Shown in pieces: positions 39,401 to 53,300 of a stretch of 64,000 bases of DNA. Position 1 is the first letter of the stretch, and every line of letters begins with the position of its first letter. Origin of the DNA: Aptenodytes patagonicus (taxonomy: Eukaryota > Chordata > Aves > Sphenisciformes > Spheniscidae); contig NC_134982.1 of NCBI RefSeq assembly GCF_965638725.1, forward strand, positions 57,783,816-57,847,815, read 5' to 3'. A program made the position numbers and the translations under genes. The notes beneath the pieces are model-generated. The model searched no databases. It worked only from the letters and a program-made list of their open reading frames with translations, and had not been told where the DNA came from.

Positions 39401-42400
39401 TCAGGGACATAGTCTAGTGCTAGTCCTGTCCTCATCCCCAGTTCTGAAAGCAGATCACAGTCTTCATATGTGTTGTCAGTGTTCACCCGTCGTCCCGTTT
39501 ACACATACCTTTATCAGAAGACTTAATCAAAATTACATTTCTACAAGTAAATATTACCTAGGTATAGACAACAGATCTGTGTCCTGGAGGTTGGGTTTTT
39601 TTCTGAGTTTTTCTTAATTCATTATTTGTTTGGTTTTTGTTTTGTTTTTTGTTTATTTGTCTTCAGGTCAGACGTTTTTTAGATGTAGATAGGCCATCAT
39701 GAAATCACCTTCTGCTACAAGAGTTTTGCTTCCATAGGTTGGTGGCAGCATCAGGTTTTCTCTTTTTTAATCAAGTTAGACTGCGGGCCATCCTTACACT
39801 ATTACAGAATTACTAAGTTTCACTGCTGAGGATTGCTTTGCCCCAGCTTCATAGTCCAAATGCCTGAAGCCAAACTGTGCACTTCAGCTGTTGACTTTTC
39901 TATTGCTGCTCCAAAATCTCACATCCTGTGTGTTTAACTTCATGTTACCAACTGACTCTCACTAGCTTTGCAGCAAAATCGAGGTCCCTAATATGGTGTG
40001 TGTGTCCTTTGATGTTTCCTCCAGAGAGAAGCTATTTGATCATTTCCCACTTGACTTGCACAATATGGCCTGGATAATGAGTGGCTCCAGTGGAAAACAT
40101 GACTTCTTTCAGGATTTAAAGCATTTGAATAAGTTTGTCCTGGAAACCTTTTGTAAGAATAGATGGATGTTTTAATACGTTTGTCACTTTTAGAGGTCTT
40201 GACATTTTATCAGGTTAGGGATTAATTGCTTTTATTCTGAGTATCTGGCTCATTATGGTCTTACTGCAGGACGGTAATGTAACTTTCTAGGTGTGAAAAA
40301 AGTTTCAACCCCCATAGAAATTTTTTTTTATACTTTACAAGCAAATATAAAAATATGATCACCTCTCTAATTAATCCTTCTTTGTTCATGGATCTTCTTA
40401 TCTCTTTTCTTTTTTTTTTTTTTTTTTCCCCCTCTCCTTAGATCCTGGATATGAACATTTTAAGATAGCAGAAAAGTCCCATGCTAATTGGATCAAACTG
40501 TATTTAGAGGGGAATAATTCAGAAATACTCTTAAATCTTGGCAAAAAGGTCCTGAAGCAATATTTGGAGGCCCTGAAGACCCTGAGTTCTTCACTAAGCA
40601 AACAAGTGGCACAATATGACATGTATTCGATGATGGTGGGGACTGTGATCATTATGGAGGTACAAAAATACATCTTTCTGTGAAAAAGCTAAGTGCACAA
40701 ACGTAATTCTGGTTTTGACTACTTAGTATATACTCTTACTGGTCTTTAGAATTACCGAGTATGAACTCTTAGAGTTGGCTGACTTTCTGCTTGGATGAGG
40801 GTAATATTCTTTTTAAAGTATAAATTAGCCTTTAAAATGATTCAAGAGAGCTTTTGATACAAGCTACTTATGTTTTGGTGTACCTAGTTACAGTAAATAT
40901 GCAGATGTGCTACAACTTAAATTACTCCCATGTTAGTTAGCCTTCTACTTTTTGAGTAGCCTTACTGCATTTAAAAAAGTGTGGCAAGTAAGTTCCTACC
41001 TGTTCCTCTTTATCTAACAGCGAGCGTAGCTGCTCAGAACAGGCAATACATTGTGTTTTCACAGTTCCAAGATTTGTTCTTTGTACTGGTAGGTGTCGAG
41101 CCCTGAAATAAATACTTGCTGTAAGGTGCTGGGTTGCCACTTCATATCTCATGTAGGAATAAAGATAAGATATCCCATGTCTGGAATTTTAAGTGGTTCT
41201 CTGCAATTGATATTTTGGGCAAATATCAAATGCTGGAAATATCCTCTGTGGTAATGCTTTGAGAACCGTGCTGGAGGGATACCGTGCCTGGACACTGAAC
41301 TTTTATGTACAGAAACTTGCACTGACCTTTTAGATGACACAAGTGTCAACTTTTGTAAGAATAAGCATTGTTGCCTAGGATGAAAATGCCTACTACAAGC
41401 TTAATTTAGTCCTTGAGTGTGTGTGGTGCTGTACAAGACTATGTAATTGCTGTAGCTCTGGTCCTGTTCAGTGCCTGGAATGGATAACAGTACCTGAGCA
41501 GCTATTTAGTCTTTGAGTCTCCTTTGTCCTGGCAGGGCTCTATGCCTTGTCTTGTATGCACTGTTCTCTGTGTACAGAGTACATCTGAAATGGCTTTCTG
41601 GTGGACTGCTCAGTGGGGTTTATCACTCTGCTGACCACAGGAATTAGTTCCACAGTGCCCTTGGGAGATGAGATGGTAGGTTCTGTTCCCGCTCTACAGG
41701 TGGCAAATCTGGAGGTGGACAAAGCTCAGCGCAAAGCTGAAGTGCTTATATTTCTTTTTGGTTCCGTTGTTTTTTGACCCTATGCATTCAAGCTCTTGAC
41801 AGTTACTTTGGACCTGAAGCATTGGATTTCTTTTTTTTTTTTTTCTGGAATGCAGTTGTAGGTGCTTACTGTTTCTACAAAACAGATCTCAGGTATTTTA
41901 CTCAATGGGCCTCCATCAAAAGAAACATGCAGCTACTATCCATGAAAATTTTGGTTGACGAGGGCTTGCTCAGCATCGCTCTAAGACTTGGTGCAAAACT
42001 GCTGGAGTTTTTTCTTTTCTCCAGTGCAGTACTCAAGAAACTGCCTTGCTTTCCAAAATCTTTTTGTCTTGATATGTATTTTCCACCCTCACCAAATAAA
42101 TAAGGATAGGGAATCTCACAGGTGACTTCAAACTATACCATGCTATAAATGCCATTTATCCCGTATTTCAGATGAGGAGAATACCTCTGGGACATGAATT
42201 GATAACAGTGCATTTGCTCAAAAGAGCTGAATTTAGATTTGTAGATAACTACAATTTGAGCATTTTCCTACCATGAGTGCTGTCTTTGTTGTAGCTGTAT
42301 GTGCTTAGGTAAGACCTAAGCCAGTTTGATACTGTGAAACCTCATGTTTTCATAACCAAGTGAACTGTATGAAGTAGAATATGAAGAAGAAGGAAGACTA

Positions 42401-44282
42401 CTGCAACACCTTGGAATTTTTTGGTCTACTTTACTATACCTCATTGTATTGTGGGAAAAATTTTAGGCAGAGGTCTTCACAAGTGATAGGTTACAGGTTG
42501 GCAATGGTCTGATATAGTTGTTTTTATCTTGATTTGTTTTAATCTTACCCTAGCACAAGCTGATTGAGCTCAGTCTAATCCTAGCTCCATCCGTGCCCCT
42601 TGCAAAGCATTTTGCATGTGGCTGAATTTTCCCTTTACTTGTAAAGGTTTCTACACGCGTAGCAGAAATTATTCATGATATTGTTCATCTCCACTGCTAC
42701 AGTAACCTGAGAGGAAGCTTGGAATTCTGCGTGATCTATGTGCAGGTTAGAGCAAAGCGAAAGTAAAACCAATAAATCAAATTAAGATGAGGAGAAGTAC
42801 AAAAAATAAATATGGGGAGAATACATAAGCTTGAAATGCAGCGTACGCTTGTGTGATAGTATGAGAACTTTCCCTGCTCTGGGAAGCTATTTAACTCAGC
42901 AGGATCTCTGTGTATGTGTATCTCGCACATTGTGAGATAAACGGCCTTTGGCAGAGTATGTATGTAAATTTAGGCATTTACAGGTGACAAATAATGGGTC
43001 AAATTTGTTCACTTAGGAACTATTTTGATATTGGGAGTTAAAACTCGTACTTTTGCAGGGGATGAAGATTATGCATGTGATCAGTTACCACAGGTGAGGA
43101 GGTGCATGATAATTTATTAAACTCTGGTAACTTGTATGTCCAAGCCCTTAATAAATGAAAACACTATCTTTGATTCTCCCATTTATATGGTAATATCTTA
43201 CTGAGGTCAAAAAAATCCAGCATAGTTCTTCACAGGTTTTTTTTGATGAAGTATGTATACTAGCAGAGTGACATGGATGACAACAGTATGATTTTTTTTG
43301 TGCGAATTCTCACTGTATGTTTTAACTAACCCCAGTTCTTAAGTATTAAGTATCTGTTTTTTTCTAGGTTCTGCTGCTGCTTTTGCTCAGCTTTCCAAAA
43401 GCCCTGAGCAGCCGGGCAGAATTTGAAGTGCCCCTCTCCCCTCCACTATTCTCTCTGCTGTTTTACTTGATGTGTCTGATACTGTGTGCAGTTCACGTCA
43501 TTGTATGCACATCGGCAGAAAGTTTATGCTATTTCTGCAGTATGTCCTGGTTAACAGCAGTTGGAGTGATGATGCTGATTTCTGCACTCATGTGCGGTAT
43601 TTTATCTGCCATTGCAAAGATCTTTGAGAATTCCACACTTCCACTGAAGGTGAGAGCATATGTTAATTACGGTTCAAAATGTTTTGCTCTTTATGGCATA
43701 CTTTCAGATGAAGTTTTATCAAAGTTTTTTCTGTGTGTACTTAAAGAAATTTTTATTTGTAATGTAATCTGAATAATTTAAAATTGAAATTGAAATGTGG
43801 TGCATTCACTGTGGCATGATACCGATTGCTATAATGAAGATCATAGAAGTGCTTATTTTCACATTACTTTAAGAAATGTTCTAATTAGTGTAAATTATTT
43901 TGCAGTTGATTTTATGAGATCAGAAACAGTTACGCTGTGTACTAATTTTATGCTGTTACACAGTGATGTTTCACAATTGCAGTTAAAGCATGATGTATGG
44001 TATTTTGCAACAACATGCACTGGTGATGATCTGTTCTTTCCCAAATACCACAGACATTAATGCTCTAAGACTAATGAGAAAATACTTGCCAGTACCCTTT
44101 CTTATATTGGTATTCTTAATGCTTTTTTAAAAATAGTTTTGAAACTGTAACAGAGGGAGCAAAATTAATCTGTCTCTTCTACTTTTTAAGTTAAACTTTT
44201 AAAGTTTTTTAAGTTTAAGAAATTGAGTTTCTGTCATGGTTTAACCTCAGTCGGCAACTGAGCACCACGCAGCTGCTCGCTC

Positions 44283-44317
<35 letters not shown>

Positions 44318-47300
44318 GGATGGGGGAGAGAATTGGAAGAGTAGAAGTGAGAAAAACTCGTGGGTTGAGATAAAAACAGTTTAATAATTGAAATAAAATA
44401 ATGATAACAACAACAATAATAACAATCATAATAATGTAATAATGATAATAATAATACACAAAGCAAGTGATGCACAGTGCAATTGCTCACCACCCACTGA
44501 CTGATGCCAGGCCAGTCCCCGAGCAGTGGCCCCCCTGGCCAGCTTTCCCCAGTTTATGTACTGAGCATGACGTCACATGGTATGGAATGTCCCTTTGGCC
44601 AGTTTGGGTCAGCTGTCCTGGCTGTGCCCCCTCCCAGCTTCTTGTGCACCTCCAGCCTTCTCAGTTGGTAGAGCATGGGAAGCTGAAAAGTCCTTGACTA
44701 GTGTAAGCACTACTTAGCAACAACTAAAACATCGGTGCGTTATCAACATTGTTCTCATCCTAAATCCAAAACACAGAACATAGCACTGTACCAGCTACTA
44801 GGAAGGGAAATAACTATCCCTGCCGAAACCAGGACAGTTTCTTACCATCTTTGGAATGCTCAGAAATGTTCTCAGTTGTGCAAGTAGTTATCTTCTGTAA
44901 AGTACTCGATGAGTTTTATTGTTGTATTGAATAGAATTCAGGTAATTCCAAGGAAATAGAATTTGCAATGTCATGCTCTTCTTTCACTGTGAAACTTAGT
45001 ATGCCAAGAACTGTCAGTCACACCGTTAAATCAGCTTCTAGCTGTTTTTTCTGATGCTTGTTAGTCATATCTTTCAAAGGTCTCTGAAATCCAGTAACTT
45101 TAATGCTCATAGCGCTCTGTTCAATGATGCAACCTCTGTGCAGTACAGTCCTTTGTCAGTGGGTTTCTTTGAATCACGTTTGGGGTTTTAGTATCTTTTT
45201 TTTAGTATGTGACAATGTGCGGCAAGTACATTGCTTTAATGATACAATGACATATTTCTTTAAGCTAAAAAGCAAACTTTCTGACTTAGAGAAACATTTA
45301 ATACCTGCTATATTTCATATAATTCAGAAAATTCACTATTCCTGAATAGAGATTAATATTGCACTCTGTGCAGCTATATGCTGTAATTCCTGAGCTTAAT
45401 TATAAATTTAAGTTCTTACAAGTAAGACTGCTAATTTTTATTATTCAAACTATACCAGTTTATAATTTTGTTTCTGTAATTTCTGAATTTGTGTTATTCC
45501 TTCTTGGAAATGCTGCTTTTCTGAGAGAAGCCTTGGACTGAAAGTAATGCCCTTCTCTCCTGAAGACAGCCCCCCCCACCCCGCCCTTTTCAATTTTCTT
45601 CAGTGCAATTCATTTCAGTGTATTGAAAGTGATTAAAAAGGGAATTGTTGGTAGAACATGGTGTTTCGTTCTTATGTTTATATTTCTCAGCCACATAAGA
45701 TTTAGGTGTGTCTGTTGATTGTTTAGATGGACTAAAATGGAGTAACAAGTCAGCTAACAATGTCTGCTTAATGAAATCAGGGAAAGAAGTTCATCATCAC
45801 AGGTGTAGCTGCTAACAGAACAGTCTTTGTAAGTGTAAATCAGTTTGCTTTTGGTACTGAAAATCTTTGTGTCCAAGTAGTGTTAATGTTTTGCTGCCAA
45901 AGCTAGTGATGCTTGTGTGGGTTTTTTTTAAAGGCAAATGAAAGAAGAAAGTAAAATTAATCAATGTGAATGGAGAGGTCTGCTGAATGAGATGTCTAGT
46001 TGTACGGTTTGTTAATGCTGTTGGTACTTAGGGGCGTGTTGGTCTTTAAATGGACTCGGTTCATTTCTGCCATTTCTGAGTTGTTCTACTTAGGGCCTTT
46101 ATTAGCTTTCTGTATTTTATTGTAAATGAAGTGGAAATTATTCTTAGAATAAGTAAAAGAATATGGTCTTGAAATAAAAATTAATGATCCAGTGTATTCC
46201 GTAGAAACTTAACGTTTACTTGCTGTGCAATGATAAACATACACAACTATGGAAGACAAGCTCATTTTTCATTTTAATTGTTACCAATTTTTTTAATTCT
46301 AGCAAACAGTAAGAATCTAAAAATGATGACTGTCTAGACCTGCGTAAAATATACAGACGTTCCACTTCAGTAGAGTTGAGAGCAATGACAACGGGTTATA
46401 GCTTTCTCCTCCAGGTTCATAGTCTCAAAGCAATTCAGCCTGTGACCAGAAATCTTTGTTACATAGCTAGAGATGAGTTAATTCCTTGTGCCACCCACTA
46501 CTGTAGGAGTAACTTTAAATGACCCAGGAAAAATGCTTTCCTACTAGATCAAAGACTGGAATCTGGGAAGATGCTGCTATTCCTTGGCTATTACTAAATT
46601 TAGAATAGGTTGTTACCAAGTATTGGTTGACAGGTATGAGCTCTGACATTTTAGTTCGGCCTGAGTCTTAGGGTTTCATTCCCATCTGTTCGTGGCATGT
46701 TTTCATCCTTGTTGGTGAGAGACAGCTGCTGGTGTGAACAACTTCCTGCAGATGGCTTATATATTGCTAATACAGCTGCTCTGTCAATGATCATACCAGC
46801 AATTGCAAAATTTCTCCTGGTATTCAAAACTTGAGTTGGGTGGAAAGGCTTTTCTTATGAAAGGAATTAATTGCTAGCTCCCTGACGGAGGCAAATAATT
46901 CCTCAAGGAACACATAAAAAGAAGCACCCATATAATCCATGCTGTTCCATTTTTAGAATTAATCTTTCTGAGGAACTTTAGAGGAGGAAGTGCCATTTCC
47001 ATACCCATAATCCTTTGGCCATTTCTGATGATTCCGTCTAGTCAGTTATGCCTAGGGAGCATGGACAGGAGTATGTGTGAGAAGTCTTTACCTATCCCTT
47101 CTATTTCAGTTGTCTTCCTTCCCCACCCCTGCTTTGTCTGTACATCTGCCTTTGAGGACAAACTGAGCAAAACCAAACAGGCTGATTAGAAATTATATCC
47201 AGGATACTGTATCCATTTTCATATCTTTGCCTCCAGCACCCCACATTCTGCATACGAGAGACCACAGCAGCTGGAGCTTTCTCCCTAGTTGATGTTGGTG

Positions 47301-50300
47301 CTTTAGATTCAATCCCCTGTTGCTTGAAGAAGGATGTTTCAGCAGCAGCTTGTCTCCTTTTCCTCTTTGGTACCAATTATGAGACCATCTGGAATTCAAG
47401 AAGTGGAAAAAAACCCTTTTATTCACAAGTGAAATTTGGTGTTACACTTCTGTCATTTTAGGACAGGGATCAGTTAGTGTCTCTTGGACATGAAGATGCT
47501 TATTTTCACATCACCTTTGAAAATATCTCCATTTGGCTGTAGTGGAACACTTATGAATTCAAGCATTTCCTGTTTGAACTAGAAAGGTAGGGGAATATCT
47601 GGAATGAGCGCATACATGTTTTCTGGAGTTTTACCTAGCTGAGACCTCAGGACATACCAGCAAATGATCAGATCATCTGCTTCAAGTTGATAATACGTGA
47701 ATGAGGAGGTTTTCAGCAATGTTTTCCAGAACGTTTGTGTGTGTGTTTGTTTTTCCAAGGCTGGGGCAGATAGAAATAAAAAATACTGGATTCTCTATCC
47801 CAGGTCTCTCTGTGATCATATTCCTATCTGAGACATATCTGAAAATGTGGGAAGCTGAAGTATGTCTTACAAAGTGTAGGCAATAGTAACTCTGGTTGAA
47901 GCAGATGTACCTTTGTGTCCGGACCTGTAGAAATTCATTTTCGCAATCCCATCTTCAATCCTATTCCATAGGTGACTGGATTGCTGGGTATATATCTCAT
48001 CAGTCAGATAGGCGTTGCTGTCTCTGTCCAAGTTCCAAAGCAAGCTTGAAATATTTTGTAGGTTTAGTTAGTAAGCTCCTCCGTTCCAGACATGTATAAA
48101 AGCAGTGACCTGGATGTGGTTTACATTTTTACCACTCAGGGCTGTTGCAGAACGATATGGTGGGTTTTTTTACAGGTGGCTGCATTTACAAAGATAGAGC
48201 CTGCAGAATGTGAAAGGAGCAGGGGATAATCTGGTGTTGCTTGCAGTGTGGATGTGAGAGGTTATTTACTGGTAACTGGGGCACAAACACTATAATTCAC
48301 AGACATTCATGTGCCACCTTCCATCGCCTTTTCCAATAGAATACCTAGACTTTGGGGGAGAAACTGGTTGTCTGTATAAGCTGTGTGTTAATCTTGAGGG
48401 GACCTTCTATGTAAGTTAGGAGTATTACTTACGCTAAAATGTCTCTGAATCCAAGTGTCTGTGACCTCTGTGTCTCCACAGTGCGAATCTGCGTATGGGC
48501 TCCACTTCTGAAAGAGGTATGAAGCCCTGCTCTTCTGATGGCAGGAGTAGAATCCTGAATCAGGGTCTTGCCAGTTAAAAAAGCTAACAGCCTATATAAG
48601 CTCATGCTATACGATAAAATGTAGGCATTTTAAAAGTAATTAAGATAAGCTCTCCTGCTAATGGCTTCAGAGCTTTTTTTCTTAAAATTGTTTCCGTTCA
48701 CATCTAAAGATTTCTCTGAAGTGCATCTCATTTGTAATGCTTTTTTCCACTGTGGCTAAATATAGAAACTGATTACCAAGTTTATGAATTTTCTGAAGAC
48801 CAGTGCAGACAGTGGTTAGTATCTGCTTCCTGACTGTTATTTATAGGTTCTGATTACTATGTTTCTAGCAGCACCAGTCCCCTCTTTTAATGGCACTTGA
48901 GGCTTTAAATAGTTCTGCAGCCCTTTACGAATTTCAGAAAATCATCAAAAATTTTAGCTTCTTGTTCATAGCTTCACTCTAATTGCTTGGTAGTTGACTT
49001 CAGTATGGTATTTACTACTGCTAGTTGTATTTTTTTTTCCTACTTCTGCTAGAAATCAAAACCAATAGTTTTTTGAAAATAGAACACAAAAGTTAAAGCC
49101 TGTCAAATACAGCTTTTGAGAATTCTTGTTGTGCAGAATTACAGTGTTTTTTTCATTACTTAAACAAAATGTCCCTCTTTCTGTTTATTTTTAAATATCC
49201 TGTTCATTTTAAAATATTTTTGTTTTTCCTCTTCTGTGTGATATTCTTTACTGAATCGAACCATAGAACATTTTTACGCAATTTTACCTAAATTTTTTTT
49301 TTGCATTTTTTGATTTGGGGGAAAAAAAGTGATTGGATGGTGCCTTACTGGGTAGCTTTCGAAAATGATCCCAAATTGCTGTGAAAATGTAGGAGCAAGT
49401 GTGGTCTGTAGTACTCTATCATAGGAAAGTTATCATCATTGGGAACCAAGACTGGGTGCAGGGAGCTCAAATATCAGAAGGGAACAGAATGATAAGTATT
49501 TAAATTTTGGGTGATGGTGAGCATGAAAAGTAAAACGTTTCTCATTTGAAAAGTGATTGTAAAATTCCTCAGGCATTAACTATGGATGGTTAATTTTTGT
49601 GAAAAAGAGCTTTACTCTCAACCATACAGAAGCCATATAACTGGAATTGGACCCAGAAGGTAGACTACAGGAGGTTTTATTTCAAAGTGAAGAAAATGTA
49701 AGTTTCATGGGTGGAGATGCATATATTCCATTGTTTATGTACTGGCACTTCTGGAAGCTAGCAAGATATGTTCAAAGATAGGGCAAAGAGGTCAGTTTCT
49801 GTATTACTTAATTACTAATGCTGATACATCAAATGTTAATGCTACCTTGGCTTGACATATTACAGGCTTAAATTGAAAGCCCGGCATTTATAAATTTCTA
49901 AACCAAAGATTCTGTATTAAGTTTGTTTGCCAAGATATCGGTGTGAGTCATACAAGTCTTTTAGTATCTGGAGTGCCTACTGAGTTCCTGAGGGTTGGAG
50001 GTGTTCAGCAGCTAGAAAGACAGAACCATGAATATCAGAGTAGGACCTATATTTCTGTGCCTGTAAACCAGGTCTAAAACTAAGTACAATCGAAGTAATA
50101 TAAGGTCAGGATGTATAAAAAACTGTAATGATGGCCTTCCTAATAAGGCATGGTTCATATATGAGGGATTACCAGTAAATTTAGAAAAACTTGATGAAAC
50201 TATTTTCAGTATTTCTTAGATCATTTCTTAGAAGGCTCAGGGGATCATAATTTTCAGGGTAATTTTTCATTTTGCGTAGTGAATGACTCTTGTCTGAAAT

Positions 50301-53300
50301 GTGGTTTATCAATAAATGCCATTGGACTTTAACCCTTTGATGTGAATACAGGAGTAATTTTTTTCTCTTTTCACTGGAGTTGTGAGAGTCAGACAAGCAG
50401 GCAAGAAATACGGATTTCTGACACTAGGACATTTCACGCTAATGCCATCATTTTCATGAGGCTTTTGCATGTTCCCCATTGATAATATATCATCTCTTCA
50501 GTTTTCGTATCAGTGCTGACATCAACCAGATACAAGAGAGCAATCCTTATATAGATTTTATGTTATGTCATAAAGAAGACAAATGAATTGTATTGAAGAC
50601 TGGTTCATTCTCATTTGTTGAGGATCTCAGTTTCCTTTGTCTCTGCAAGCTTGCTCGCTCATTATTTAGTGAGCCAAGATCTTTAAGGTCAGCATGATGG
50701 AATTATTAGAGTTTAAACTTTCTGTAGTTTAGTCATGTACCATTCTTGTCTCAGCTTTGTCAATTTCATGGTCTTTGGTCTCTGCACGGATTACATCTCT
50801 ACCTTGTCCTTTTGTTCCAGAATGCAGCTTACGGTATTTGATTTCCAGAGTAGAATACTAAACAAAAAGGAGTGGTCTTCAGAGCACCAAAGAAATTTCA
50901 AGTGCTAGTAAATTTAGATTGGGCCTGGGTGGTTTTTCAGATTATGACTGTTCTTGTGCTAGATTTTTAGTGGTTTTTTTCCCCCATTATTGTTGTGTGT
51001 AACTTCATGGGGATTCTTTTGTTGGTTTTGTTTTTGTTTGTGGTTTTTTTTAAGTGAAGTGACTTTGGTGTAATATATTTCTTTACCAACAGAAGAAATG
51101 GAGGTGATGTGAATAGGTGATAACTTTAACTATACTCTTTCACATACATCTTATAAAATCTTGATTTTGTGAAAGTTGCTTTCCTCAAAGCAAAATTCCA
51201 GATAGTGTTAACTAGCTTCTTGCATCAAGTGCAAGTTGGTTGTCCTCTCCATGCTACGTGGTCTTGCTTATTGAACAAAAATACATATGCTGCTGTCAGT
51301 AAATCTTAAGCGTAAGTGAGACTTGCATCTAAGATGCTCAGGGATATTTGTATTGTTTGTACCCACTTTCTTGTTACCTGCTCTAAGATTAGTGAGTTTC
51401 TATATTCTTCTAACAAATGCTTTAAATGGTTCAGGAATCAGAGTACACTCTGCATCTTTGAATGTAAGTATGTTCTCTGTGAGATTTATCTGTATGAATA
51501 TTCAAGGCATTTTTTTGAAGTTTGTTCATAAGGTCAAATGTAGGAGAATGATGTAGTTGAAGTGTGCAGTTAAAGAAATTAATGTGAAAGTAGGTTCAGA
51601 GATCTTTGTTCTGAAGTAAAAATGGCATGTGGTAGTTTTGATTTGGCTTTTAAGTTGTTGTTTACCAGGTTTTTAAAATACCAGTTTAAGAGATACTCTT
51701 TGATATTCTATAATAGAGGAAAAATTAATGAGAAAATAAAATGGTAAAGGATGATTTTTTGACAGTGTCTTTCCCAAAATGCGTCACAAGAGTGTAACCC
51801 CATTTGTTAAGGTATGTTAGGAAAGCCCCTGCTGGCTCTGGTGGCCTCCAACGCCATTTGGAGGGGCATTTGTCCTGCCTTGCTGCTGGAGCCCAGCTGT
51901 GCATGCCCAGCCTGGGCTCCTGTCCTCACCTCTGGTTTAGACTTTGAGGAGAAGTTAAACAGACAGATGTCTCTTCCAGTCAGTGGCATTGTGACCTCTC
52001 ACATATAGGTGCATACTCTGGGCCCTCCAGTTTCTGACGCAGACCTAGAAGCTTGGTGATCCATGGTTGCTTTTCCTGTTGCTGACACCCTGACTTCTTT
52101 TGCACTCTGATCCCTCCAGCTGCTAGCACCTCGGGCACACAGTCCCGATGGCCTGTGGTCCCCACTCCGGTCTCCGGCACGTGGACCCTCACGCACTGCA
52201 GTCACTGGCACTACAGGTGCATGGGTCCAATGACCTGTATTCCCGCTTGAGTTGCTGGCGTTTGCTTTTACTCGCTCTGGTCTCAAATTGCTGGCATGCA
52301 GGCTTGTCCCCAGTTACTTGCAGTGAGACCTTGCAGCACCTATAGGTGGGACAGAGAGTGGAGTTGCCCAGATAGTTAGGAGAGGATTTAATAAGACAGG
52401 ATAGACTGCAGTGATCAGGCACAGGGCTCAGTCAGAGAAGTGCACTGACTGATGCCTGCTTATACGCGACTCTGGCCCCTTTATCCTTCCTCCTTTCACT
52501 TTGCCCCCTGCCTCCAGCCTGTTCCTCACCATCCCTTCTCCCCCACCTTTGACGCTTTCCTGAAGCATTGCTTAATGAGTTTGCATAGATCCACAGGCGC
52601 CCTCAGATATCCATGATACTCATGGTCCATCACTTTCCCCTTATCTGTTACAAAGTCCAGGCTGATGCTCTTCAGAGCTATGCCTGTGGTTTCTTACTGG
52701 CCTGTCAATTAATGGCTGAAGAGTTTTGGTCATCTTTATCATCTCCCTTAGTGCTTACTTATCAGGTTTGTGTCTCTGTGTGGGCTTTTTATGGCTTTCC
52801 CTGTTACTTCCTATTCCCTGTGAGCTGCAAAGGTCGTTTAGCTGATAACGTCAATGAACCAGATGCTCTTTTTAGCCATATCATCGAGGGCAGTGATGAT
52901 GAGGCAATTCCAAGTAGCTGCTGTGAACAGGAAATCAAACTAATGGAGGCATTAGACAAAGAATATTATGGTTTTAGATAGGCACAATGTGCAAAGTAAA
53001 TAATAGATGGGTAAGGTTTAAAGTAGATTTTATGATGAAAGACACATTTCAAGCTAAGCAAGGTTAAAGGGCGCCATCAGACTGTCTTCAAGTAACTTTT
53101 GTTATTTTGAGTAGTGAAGGCTGTCACTGTACTGAGTTGAGGGTAGCACAGATTTAAACTATTAGAAAATCACCTATTATCAGTATCTCAAGTTTGATTT
53201 CTGCAGGATTTCTATTTTTACATCTACGAATGTGCAATGGGGAGAGAGCTTGTTTCAAACGTTCTGTCACAGGGTGGTAGGGAATCTTAATCTGTACAGT

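Noticed and set aside
43797..44060. AYFHITL-like peptide on plus resembling the RT block found at 47.5 kb
   Set aside because: No other RT motif follows in order. Isolated similarity, probably coincidence.
16759..44836. LTR copies 1 and 2 as the two ends of one provirus
   Set aside because: Each shows its own target-site evidence (near-match for copy 1, perfect for copy 2), they are 27 kb apart and functional PIGG exons lie between them. They are independent solo LTRs.
52613..52981. 122-codon plus-strand ORF next to the 860-bp LTR
   Set aside because: It starts inside the LTR and has no family signature. More likely chance than an exon.
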